Under the pieces are notes generated by a model, which saw only the letters and a program-made list of their open reading frames with translations, made no database searches and had not been told where the DNA came from. From assembly GCA_964557085.1 (NCBI GenBank), contig CAZKYS010000106.1, positions 1 through 8,212 on the forward strand: a stretch of 8,212 nt of DNA, in the 5' to 3' direction. This document shows positions 1 through 5,942 of the stretch, in pieces. The translations under genes and the position numbers were made by a program. The stretch is from Pseudaquidulcibacter sp964557085 (GTDB lineage Bacteria > Pseudomonadota > Alphaproteobacteria > Caulobacterales > Aquidulcibacteraceae). Every line of letters begins with the position of its first letter. The first letter of the stretch is position 1.

Positions 1-1
1 A

Positions 2-577
2 CTGGTTCGTAATCAAGAAATTGGTTTTTTTGGCTTAAGCTTTGGCAATGATGAAAAGAACCTTATTATCGGCTCCTTATTAATTGCCCTTATTGTCTTT
101 TTTGTGACTTTTTTAATAAGCTTTGTATTGTCATTCATTGCAGTTTTTTTTAAACCAATCGCACTATTAGTTCCTGTTGTGATTATACTTGGTGCAATTT
201 ACCTTTTAGGGCGGGTTGGAATTTGGGCAGTATTATCAATCGCCAATCGTAATATTGGCGTCAAAGATGCTTATAATTATACCAAGGAACAATTTTGGTC
301 TTTTGTTGGCGCTTATATTCTTTGTGGAACTTTAGTTATAATAGCGTCAATTTTCATAAAAGCGATTTTATCATTTGTTTTCTCGGCAATAATGCCGGCG
401 GATATGTTTTATAAAGTCCCACAAAATAGCAATGAAATTTTAGCTATTGGAACTTTATTGTTCCAAATGGTATTTTCTTTCTTTAGCTCTTTTGGCTCTT
501 TGGCTTTATTGTGTGTCGGTGCTTATGCATATCACCAAATAGAGGCAGGTGAAGTAAAGGTAAAAGAAGAAATTTAA
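2..577 (+). CDS. Multi-pass membrane protein of unknown function, 5'-truncated
   Basis: The frame is open from base 2 to the TAA at 575-577, giving 191 residues with no true start in the window. A GTG at 104 exists but lies inside a hydrophobic segment, has no ribosome binding site and would discard in-frame sequence that matches the next gene, so I treat the gene as cut by the left edge. Visible residues form about four membrane segments (roughly 20-45, 50-75, 99-125 and 150-178) and a short charged tail (EVKVKEEI). The stretch GFFGLSFGNDEKNLIIG aligns with GFLGLQIGRQELIIGFIG in the downstream protein, and both continue into a hydrophobic segment followed by an (A/L)-x-x-A-x-x-(K/M)-(T/S)-(K)-x-x-x-W/F helix, so the two look like paralogues. 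It resembles uncharacterised alphaproteobacterial membrane proteins in layout; no catalytic motif is visible and I assign no function. Composition is strongly AT- and T-rich. Confidence 0.75.
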   Translation: MVRNQEIGFFGLSFGNDEKNLIIGSLLIALIVFFVTFLISFVLSFIAVFFKPIALLVPVVIILGAIYLLGRVGIWAVLSIANRNIGVKDAYNYTKEQFWSFVGAYILCGTLVIIASIFIKAILSFVFSAIMPADMFYKVPQNSNEILAIGTLLFQMVFSFFSSFGSLALLCVGAYAYHQIEAGEVKVKEEI

Positions 578-589
578 TATTATAATATT
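576..589. repeat. 14-bp perfect A/T palindrome between the two membrane-protein genes
   Basis: AATATTATAATATT equals its own reverse complement and overlaps the last two bases of the upstream stop codon. It could be a small operator or mRNA hairpin. It consists only of A and T in AT-rich DNA, so chance is a realistic explanation. Confidence 0.3.
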
Positions 590-621
590 GCTTGTATTAT
601 AAATTGTGCTAACAATAATTT

Positions 622-1530
622 ATGGCACATATTAAACACTATTTTGAAGTATCTGTAATTTGGAAACAATTATTAGAATTTATAAGAAATAATTCAAAAT
701 TTATACTTCAAATTGGTATATTTCTTGGAATAATTTATGTATTAGATTCTGTTTTTTCATTATACGTTCCTAAATATAATGATCTAATAGCTAGTGATGA
801 GGTTGGGTTTTTAAAATCCAATTCCATTGATTTATCACAAATTTTAAGCCTTGATAAAGTCTTGCCACTTTGTTTGAACGCTTTTATTTTCTTTTTGAAC
901 ATTATGATAACCACAATGTTGTTTAGAAAATTTTTGTTTAATGAATATTCTGGTTTTTTAGGATTGCAAATTGGGCGTCAGGAATTAATCATCGGCTTTA
1001 TAGGGTTGATAAATGTAATATTTATGAATTTTATGACGCCAGTATTTAAGTTGGTTGATGTTACTCAGCAGCCATTGAATTCGGTTGGTTTGATAATAGT
1101 TGCTATTATTATGGTTTATGCTAGTTTGCGTTTCTATCTTGCTGCTCCATTATTTTTATATGAAAATAAAATTAATTTTCTAAAAGCGTGGGCAATGTCA
1201 AAGAATAATGCTTGGAACTTTTTTGGGCTTTGTCTTTTTTCGGCTTTAATTGTTGTTGGCTTAGTTGTTATAATTCAAATATTACTTATTTTATCGGCAC
1301 TTTTATTTGGTCTTGATCGCCATATAATTAGCCTTGAAATTTTAAAGGATAGATTATTTGTATATAATGCAAATCCGTATTTTATTGGAACCGCAAAATT
1401 AATATTTAATATATTAATTGATGTTCTTAGGAATATCCTTGATGTATTAATTCCAGTTTATGCTTTCAATCGGATTTGCGAATTATCAAAACAAGATGAA
1501 ATTCAAGACGTAGATTTACAAACTGCTTAA
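622..1530 (+). CDS. Six-pass membrane protein of unknown function, paralogue of the upstream gene
   Basis: This gene encodes 302 residues. ATG 622 is the first possible start after in-frame stops at 610 and 616. No Shine-Dalgarno sequence precedes it, only AT-rich sequence with TATAAA at 598-603 about 20 bases upstream. A short or near-leaderless transcript, or coupling to the upstream gene 44 bases away, would both fit. Predicted membrane segments lie near residues 27-47, 80-102, 121-143, 153-175, 199-228 and 260-285. The N-terminal amphipathic part (FEVSVIWKQLLEFIRNN) and the GFLGLQIGRQE segment are features I associate with uncharacterised alphaproteobacterial integral membrane proteins, and the second half matches the protein encoded just upstream. 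No enzyme motif is visible. The gene is AT-rich: positions 661-720 hold 10 G/C of 60, against 30 of 60 at 3001-3060 in dgt. It ends convergently with xthA, sharing TTAA. Confidence 0.85.
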   Translation: MAHIKHYFEVSVIWKQLLEFIRNNSKFILQIGIFLGIIYVLDSVFSLYVPKYNDLIASDEVGFLKSNSIDLSQILSLDKVLPLCLNAFIFFLNIMITTMLFRKFLFNEYSGFLGLQIGRQELIIGFIGLINVIFMNFMTPVFKLVDVTQQPLNSVGLIIVAIIMVYASLRFYLAAPLFLYENKINFLKAWAMSKNNAWNFFGLCLFSALIVVGLVVIIQILLILSALLFGLDRHIISLEILKDRLFVYNANPYFIGTAKLIFNILIDVLRNILDVLIPVYAFNRICELSKQDEIQDVDLQTA

Positions 1531-2312
1531 ACATTCAATTCAATAGATACAGGAACATGATCCGATGCTTTTGGCATTTCGCGTTCATCGCGCCAGATTT
1601 TGTGTGATTTAAGTAAATCTGCGGCCTGCGGGCTAAGCAGGTGGGTATCAATATGAATGCCCAAATCGCGCGGCCATGCACCGCCCTGATAATCCCAGAA
1701 TGTATATTGATGCGCGCGCCCATCAAGTGCCATAAAGCTATCAGTTAGGCCTAAATTCAATAATTCATGCCATTTGGCGCGTGATTCAGCGCGAAATAAT
1801 GCATCATTTTCCCATGCTTTGGTATCGTGGCAATCTTCGGGGCGCGGAATAATATTCCAATCACCGCAAATAACAAACGCCTCTTCTTGCGCTAATAAAT
1901 CTTTGCAATGGGCGATTAATCTATCCATCCATGCCAATTTATAGTCAAATTTTTGGGTATCAACTGGGTTGCCATTTGGACAATAAACGCAAATTACACG
2001 TATTGCTTTGCCATTAGCCGCTGAAACAATTGTTTCCAAAAAACGTGATTGTTCATCGGCGTCATCAAAGGGGAGGGCACGTCTTTCTTCTTCGATTGGC
2101 AATTTTGATAATATTGCCACACCATTATAAGATTTTTGCCCATGAACAATGCAATTATAGCCCAAAGCCTCAATATCTTCGCGCGGGAATTTATGTTCTT
2201 CGCATTTTAATTCTTGTAGGCAAACCACATCGGGCTGGGCATTTTTAAGCCATTCAAGGACGTTTAAAAGGCGGGCATTAATTGAATTGACATTGAAACA
2301 AGCGATTTTCAT
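1527..2312 (-). CDS. xthA: Exodeoxyribonuclease III (AP endonuclease)
   Basis: The product is a 261-residue enzyme of the endonuclease/exonuclease/phosphatase fold. It cuts DNA 5' of abasic sites in base excision repair and removes nucleotides 3' to 5' from duplex ends. Catalytic and metal residues sit at or near the E. coli exonuclease III positions: N7, E34 (CLQELK), Y110 (VYCPNG), D151 and N153 (GDWNIIP), D222 (HIDTHLLS) and D251-H252 (SDHVPV). An in-frame ATG at 2339 would add nine residues (MWLRYEFFG); I chose ATG 2312 because MKIACFNVNSINARL is the family's normal N-terminus and because its ATGA overlaps the erpA stop, a usual sign of translational coupling. There is only a weak SD before it. 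An Arg common before the IDxxL motif is replaced by His here. It is the second gene of the erpA-xthA operon and converges with the membrane-protein gene with no spacer. Confidence 0.96.
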   Translation of the reverse strand: MKIACFNVNSINARLLNVLEWLKNAQPDVVCLQELKCEEHKFPREDIEALGYNCIVHGQKSYNGVAILSKLPIEEERRALPFDDADEQSRFLETIVSAANGKAIRVICVYCPNGNPVDTQKFDYKLAWMDRLIAHCKDLLAQEEAFVICGDWNIIPRPEDCHDTKAWENDALFRAESRAKWHELLNLGLTDSFMALDGRAHQYTFWDYQGGAWPRDLGIHIDTHLLSPQAADLLKSHKIWRDEREMPKASDHVPVSIELNV

Positions 2313-2674
2313 ACCGAAAAACTCATACCGCAACCACATGAAGTGCGCGCATTTGGGTTAACAATTTTAAATGACGAGCCGATTAATTCTTCAACCCATT
2401 CAACTTGTGCATTTTGCAGAAATCCAAGTGAAATATCATCGATAACAACTTTTGCGCCATTTTTTTCAAGGATGATATCATGGTCATCGCTTTTGTTATC
2501 AAGGTTAAAATCATACTGAAAGCCAGAACAGCCACCCGCATTAACCGCAATTCGAAAGAATTTTTGGTCTTTGTTTTCATCCAATAATTTAACAATTCTG
2601 TTTGCGGCTTTGTCCGAAATTGAAAAATTATTTGATTCTAAATGTAATTTTTCCAAAGATTTGGCGTTATTCAT
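2309..2674 (-). CDS. erpA: A-type iron-sulfur cluster carrier/insertion protein ErpA
   Basis: This 121-residue protein belongs to the HesB/IscA/ErpA family. These cytoplasmic proteins receive Fe-S clusters from the assembly scaffold and pass them to client enzymes. The three conserved cysteine ligands are present: C49 in AGGCSGFQY and C113/C115 in the C-terminal SCGCGMSF. Length is close to the family's usual 105-120 residues, with about 15 extra N-terminal residues before the conserved NFSISDKAANRI segment. ErpA rather than IscA is preferred because the gene lies beside xthA and dgt, where alphaproteobacterial erpA is usually found, and no isc or suf genes are visible; the assignment within the A-type family remains an inference. 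An AGAAAG purine stretch lies about 12 bases before the ATG, a rather long spacing. It is first in the operon with xthA, with a four-base overlap, and diverges from dgt. Confidence 0.93.
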   Translation of the reverse strand: MNNAKSLEKLHLESNNFSISDKAANRIVKLLDENKDQKFFRIAVNAGGCSGFQYDFNLDNKSDDHDIILEKNGAKVVIDDISLGFLQNAQVEWVEELIGSSFKIVNPNARTSCGCGMSFSV

Positions 2675-2715
2675 TGATTTTTTGTGCTTTCTTGCCCACT
2701 TTACAAACTAAAAAG

Positions 2716-2730
2716 TAATGATTTGCATTA
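2716..2730. promoter_or_regulatory. Inverted repeat TAATG-N5-CATTA, possible operator
   Basis: The two five-base arms are perfect reverse complements around ATTTG. Read on the minus strand, the site contains TGCAAATCATTA, which recalls the A/T-rich dyads bound by Fur-family repressors. Control of an Fe-S carrier gene by iron would make sense. The resemblance is partial and made by eye, so a regulator is only suggested. Confidence 0.3.
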
Positions 2731-2774
2731 TATATATGGTATATAGTTTTAAAAATAAAAGTATATATTTTTTG

Positions 2775-2784
2775 AAAGAGGTGG
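2775..2784 (+). promoter_or_regulatory. Ribosome binding site that fixes the dgt start
   Basis: AAAGAGGTGG lies immediately before ATG 2787, with GAGG five bases from the start. The earlier in-frame ATG at 2718 has no such sequence and falls inside the inverted repeat, and the 23 residues it would add are unlike the family. Confidence 0.8.
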
Positions 2785-2786
2785 AA

Positions 2787-3974
2787 ATGGCAAAGTTTGA
2801 CATTTCAACGCAGGCAGTTTTCGCAAGTGACCCAAACAATTCACGTGGTCGCAGATATCAAGAACCAGAAAGCAAAACCAGAACCCCGTTCGAGCGCGAT
2901 AGGGATAGGGTAATTCATTCAAGTTCATTTCGTCGCTTAAAAGGCAAAACCCAAGTTTTTGTTGCCCATGAAGGTGATCATTTTAGAACCCGCCTTACAC
3001 ATTCATTGGAAGTGGCACAAATCGCGCGTTCGGTTGCGCGCCGACTTAAAGTGAATGAAGACCTTGCGGAGGCTTGCGCTTTATCACACGACCTTGGTCA
3101 TCCGCCATTTGGGCATACTGGGGAAGAAATCCTTGATGAGGCTATGAAAAATTGGGGCGGTTTTGACCATAATGCCCAAACCATTCGCGTTATCACACGT
3201 ATGGAGCAGATTTATCCAAATTTTGACGGCTTAAACCTTACTTGGGAAACATTAGAAGGCACGGTTAAACATAATGGTCCATTGATTGCCTCTATGGATG
3301 AATATTCAAGCCTTGCACCTGTGTGGCGTGATTTTAACGAAGGCTTTGATTTATTGCTTACAACTTATGCCTCGGTTGAAGCGCAAATTGCAGCGGTTGC
3401 CGATGATATTGCCTATAATAACCATGATTTAGATGATGCATTACACGGCGAAATTTTCACAATAGAAGAAGTATCCACAGCTGTGCCTTGGGTTGGCGAA
3501 GTTTTTGCCCAAGTTCGCAATGAATACCCAAATACAAGCCCGCAAAGATTGCGTGGTGAGGCCATCCGCCGCTTAATCGGCGCATGGGTTAATGATTTGG
3601 TTGAAGAGTCCCAAAGACGTATTGAACATTATAAACCACAATCCGCCGAAGAGGTTCGAAATCTTGGTGCACCATTGGTTGGATTCTCTAATGAAATGCT
3701 TGAACGCGCCGCAAGTCTTCGTAAATTCTTGTTTGCAAAAATGTATAGACATTGGAAGGTTAACCGTGCCCGTTCACAAGCAAGGCGAATCATTAAAGAA
3801 CTATTTGAAGTCTTTCTGAATGAACCAGAAACGCTGCCACCGCTTTGGCAAAGCGTAGATTTCAAGGATGTGCCGCGTCTTGCGCGCCATGTTTGCGACT
3901 ATATCGCCGGTATGACCGACGATTTTGCCATTGATGAGCATCGCCGACTGTTCAATCTTGACAGATTCTTGTGA
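2787..3974 (+). CDS. dgt: Deoxyguanosinetriphosphate triphosphohydrolase-like protein (HD domain)
   Basis: The protein has 395 residues and is a dGTPase-like HD phosphohydrolase. Such enzymes hydrolyse dNTPs (classically dGTP) to the nucleoside plus inorganic triphosphate and so affect nucleotide pools. Metal-binding HD residues are visible: H72 in TRLTHSLEVAQ, H101-D102 in ALSHDLGHPPFGH and D206 in VADDIAYNNHDLDDAL. Other family marks are the N-terminal SRGRRYQEPES and RTPFERDRDRVIHSSSFRRL segments and NWGGFDHNAQTIRV. The length and motifs fit the shorter type 2 group found in alphaproteobacteria, rather than the roughly 500-residue E. coli Dgt. The start at 2787 is preferred because of its strong SD and because MAKFDISTQAVFASDP begins the conserved part. 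Substrate preference within the group cannot be read from sequence. In many alphaproteobacteria argS follows; here the gene is followed 61 bases later by the SPOR-protein gene. Confidence 0.95.
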   Translation: MAKFDISTQAVFASDPNNSRGRRYQEPESKTRTPFERDRDRVIHSSSFRRLKGKTQVFVAHEGDHFRTRLTHSLEVAQIARSVARRLKVNEDLAEACALSHDLGHPPFGHTGEEILDEAMKNWGGFDHNAQTIRVITRMEQIYPNFDGLNLTWETLEGTVKHNGPLIASMDEYSSLAPVWRDFNEGFDLLLTTYASVEAQIAAVADDIAYNNHDLDDALHGEIFTIEEVSTAVPWVGEVFAQVRNEYPNTSPQRLRGEAIRRLIGAWVNDLVEESQRRIEHYKPQSAEEVRNLGAPLVGFSNEMLERAASLRKFLFAKMYRHWKVNRARSQARRIIKELFEVFLNEPETLPPLWQSVDFKDVPRLARHVCDYIAGMTDDFAIDEHRRLFNLDRFL

Positions 3975-3994
3975 CAAATAGCTGACGTTTGTCA
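3972..3994. repeat. Inverted repeat at the dgt stop codon
   Basis: TGACAAA (3972-3978) and TTTGTCA (3988-3994) form a perfect seven-base dyad with a nine-base loop. The left arm includes the dgt TGA stop. The arm is followed by A residues on the plus strand, so it is not a plus-strand intrinsic terminator. A second small dyad, TTCGC/GCGAA at 4000-4004 and 4012-4016, follows directly. Confidence 0.45.
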
Positions 3995-4035
3995 AAAAAT
4001 TCGCTAAACAGGCGAAAATATTTGGAGAATAATGA

Positions 4036-4851
4036 ATGCCTGGGCACCAAAACGACCATTTTGATGATTTTGACGATGATGAAGATGAAGGTTTTATGAC
4101 CTTTGATGCGCGTGGCGAAGAAGAAGGTGTTTCACGCGGGCCGATAATTTTGGCGGCTTTGGTGCTTTTGGCGGCTGTTGTGCTTGCCATTGTTTGGGTT
4201 TATTTCAACAATAATAAAGCCAATAAGGATGCAACGCCTGAAATTGCTTCACAAACTGAAACTTATAAAGAAGCGCCAATTAATGGTGTAAGCCCAACAG
4301 GTGAAGACCTTGATAAAGCGGTTTATAATTCAGTTGATGGAACTCAGCCCCCACCATTAGAAGTTCAAGCAGCAAATGGTGCTTCACAAGAGCCTATGGT
4401 TCCTGCGAACCAAGTTGCTGCACCTGCCACTAAACCTGCTGTTACAAAACCTGTTGCGATTGCACCTAAACCTGTGGTTACAACACCTGCGCCAACAACT
4501 AAAGTTGCGGCTGCACCAACAAAGCCTGTAACTGAAACGCCAAAACCTGTGGTAAGTGCGCCAAAACCAATTGCAACACCTGCCCCTAAAGCTGAGGCTG
4601 CAACGCCAAAATCAACTGGTGGTGCATCTGCGCAATTAGGTTCATTCCCATCTAAAGATCAGGCCGAAAAAGCATTGGCATCATATCGTGCCAAAGGCTT
4701 TAAAGGTAATGCGGCAATTGTTGCGGCTGATTTGGGTGCAAAGGGGACATGGTATCGTGTTCGTGCAACTGGCTTTGGTTCGCGTGACGAAGTTGTTTCA
4801 TTCTGCGCAAAGGCAAAATCTGCGGGTGCAAATTGTATCCCTGCTAATTAA
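4036..4851 (+). CDS. SPOR-domain membrane protein, FtsN-like division protein
   Basis: The product has 271 residues. A very acidic N-terminal cytoplasmic part (residues 1-35, with FDDFDDDEDE) precedes one membrane segment (about 36-57). A long periplasmic linker rich in Pro, Ala, Lys, Thr and Val with repeated KPV/PKPV motifs (about 130-190) leads to a C-terminal SPOR domain (about 193-271, beginning GGASAQLGSFPSKDQAEKAL). SPOR domains bind peptidoglycan stripped of stem peptides at division sites. C257 and C267 in the last helix/strand region resemble the paired cysteines often seen in alphaproteobacterial SPOR domains. The topology and position next to nagZ match the FtsN-like proteins of alphaproteobacteria, but a general SPOR protein cannot be excluded, so I give no symbol. 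GGAGA at 4023-4027 is the SD, eight bases before ATG 4036; an out-of-frame ATG at 4032 overlaps the spacer. Confidence 0.92.
   Translation: MPGHQNDHFDDFDDDEDEGFMTFDARGEEEGVSRGPIILAALVLLAAVVLAIVWVYFNNNKANKDATPEIASQTETYKEAPINGVSPTGEDLDKAVYNSVDGTQPPPLEVQAANGASQEPMVPANQVAAPATKPAVTKPVAIAPKPVVTTPAPTTKVAAAPTKPVTETPKPVVSAPKPIATPAPKAEAATPKSTGGASAQLGSFPSKDQAEKALASYRAKGFKGNAAIVAADLGAKGTWYRVRATGFGSRDEVVSFCAKAKSAGANCIPAN
4432..4617 (+). repeat. Degenerate Pro/Lys/Ala repeat tract in the SPOR-protein linker
   Basis: The tract encodes many irregular KPV, PKPV and APKP units. Related DNA words such as CCTAAACCTG and CAAAACCTGT recur through it. It fits a flexible periplasmic spacer that crosses from membrane to cell wall; the repeats may expand or contract between strains. 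Confidence 0.6.
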
Positions 4852-4854
4852 TTG

Positions 4855-4873
4855 ATGGGGGTTATGCCCCCAT
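4855..4873 (+). other. GC-rich hairpin between the SPOR gene and nagZ
   Basis: ATGGGGG and CCCCCAT form a perfect seven-base stem with the five-base loop TTATG. It starts four bases after the SPOR stop and ends five bases before the nagZ SD. ATATATTAGG follows instead of a T run, so a standard intrinsic terminator is unlikely. An mRNA processing or stabilising element, or a partial terminator, is possible. Confidence 0.6.
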
Positions 4874-4888
4874 ATATTAGGAAATGAA

Positions 4889-5941
4889 ATGTTATCTGCT
4901 GGAATAATTGATGTTGCCGCTACTTCATTAAGTGCGGATGAAAAAGCTTTTTTTAAAGATGCGCAGCCTTGGGCGTTTATTCTTTTTGGTCGCTCTTGCC
5001 AGACACCTGAACAAATTCGCGCATTGACGGATGAAATAAGGGATGCTGTTGGTCGTCATTGCCTTATTTTCCTTGATCAAGAAGGTGGGCGTGTTCAACG
5101 TCTTAAGCCACCAATTTGGCCACAATTTCCACCAAATAATACATATGGCGCACTTTATAATTCAGATAAAGAAAAAGCGTTTGAGGCCGTGGTCTTACAC
5201 CATCAATTAATAGCCTATGAATTGCGCAAAGTTGGCATTGATGCCGATTGCGCCCCATGCCTTGATTTGGGCCTTGAGGGCGCGCATTCAGTTATTGGTG
5301 ACCGTGCCTTTTCGCCAAATCCAAAAATTATCGGGCAATTAGGGCAGGCGGCTATTAAAGGTCTTCATTCTCTATCTGTTGCAAGTGTTATTAAACATAT
5401 TCCAGGGCATGGACGCGCACTTGCAGATAGTCATCATGAATTACCAATTGTTGATGCATCAATCGAAGAATTGGAAATGGATATTGCGCCATTCTTGGCA
5501 TTAAAAGATGCGCCAATGGCAATGACCGCACATGTTAAATATCCTGCATTGGATGGCGAAAATTGCGCGACTTTATCATCAAAAGTAATAAGCGAAATTA
5601 TTCGCGGTAAAATTGGTTTTGATGGGCTTTTGATGACTGATGACGTTTCAATGAAGGCGTTAAGCGGCAATGATGCCGATAAGGCCAAGGCATCAATCGC
5701 CGCTGGATGCGATGTGGCAATGCTTTGTAATCAGCCACTTGATGCGCGCATCAAATTTATCGAGGCATGTGGCGAATTAAACGGCAAATCACTTGAGCGC
5801 GCAATAAATGCCGAAGCAATAGCGACCAAAAAGCCAGATGACTTTGATTTTGACGCCGCATGGCATCGCTTTACTGAATTAACAGGCATTGAAAATGGCA
5901 CAAAATTAGCATTGGCTGCCGACCCAACCGAAAGACTATAA
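4889..5941 (+). CDS. nagZ: Beta-N-acetylhexosaminidase NagZ (GH3)
   Basis: This 350-residue glycoside hydrolase family 3 enzyme acts in the cytoplasm on GlcNAc-1,6-anhydro-MurNAc peptides, releasing GlcNAc during peptidoglycan recycling. No signal peptide is present, in keeping with that site. Visible family motifs are DQEGGRVQRL (63-72), KHIPGHG (169-175), the catalytic DSH dyad of NagZ enzymes at D180-S181-H182, and TDDVSM (250-255) with D251 as the probable nucleophile. Length is close to the usual 330-350 residues. ATG 4889 follows AGGAAA at 4879-4884 at a short four-base spacing. It ends one base before scpA begins, so the two are almost certainly cotranscribed. Its product also makes the muropeptide signal for AmpR-type beta-lactamase control in some bacteria; nothing here shows that link. 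Confidence 0.95.
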   Translation: MLSAGIIDVAATSLSADEKAFFKDAQPWAFILFGRSCQTPEQIRALTDEIRDAVGRHCLIFLDQEGGRVQRLKPPIWPQFPPNNTYGALYNSDKEKAFEAVVLHHQLIAYELRKVGIDADCAPCLDLGLEGAHSVIGDRAFSPNPKIIGQLGQAAIKGLHSLSVASVIKHIPGHGRALADSHHELPIVDASIEELEMDIAPFLALKDAPMAMTAHVKYPALDGENCATLSSKVISEIIRGKIGFDGLLMTDDVSMKALSGNDADKAKASIAAGCDVAMLCNQPLDARIKFIEACGELNGKSLERAINAEAIATKKPDDFDFDAAWHRFTELTGIENGTKLALAADPTERL

Positions 5942-5942
5942 T

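Larger units (their letters stand above)
2675..2786. promoter_or_regulatory. Divergent control region between erpA and dgt
   Basis: These 112 bases separate two outward-facing genes, so both promoters should lie here. The middle is extremely AT-rich, with TATATATAT at 2729-2737, TATAGT at 2742-2747 and TTGCAT at 2723-2728. None of these makes a well-spaced sigma-70 pair, so I do not place exact -35 and -10 boxes. An inverted repeat at 2716-2730 sits in the centre. Confidence 0.6.

Noticed and set aside
2313..2339. Longer N-terminus for xthA starting at 2339
   Set aside because: The added residues lie within erpA coding sequence and the family normally begins at MKIACFN.
2718..2786. Longer N-terminus for dgt starting at ATG 2718
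   Set aside because: No SD precedes it, the extra residues are unlike the family, and a strong SD precedes ATG 2787.
3989..4020. Sigma-70 promoter for the SPOR gene (TTGTCA then an AT-rich -10)
   Set aside because: TTGTCA is a fair -35 box, but no hexamer at 16-18 bases downstream resembles TATAAT.
3801..4190. Minus-strand open frame of 129 codons across the dgt end and the SPOR start
   Set aside because: It overlaps two well-supported plus-strand genes, is serine- and lysine-rich low complexity opposite the acidic SPOR N-terminus, and has no recognisable domain.
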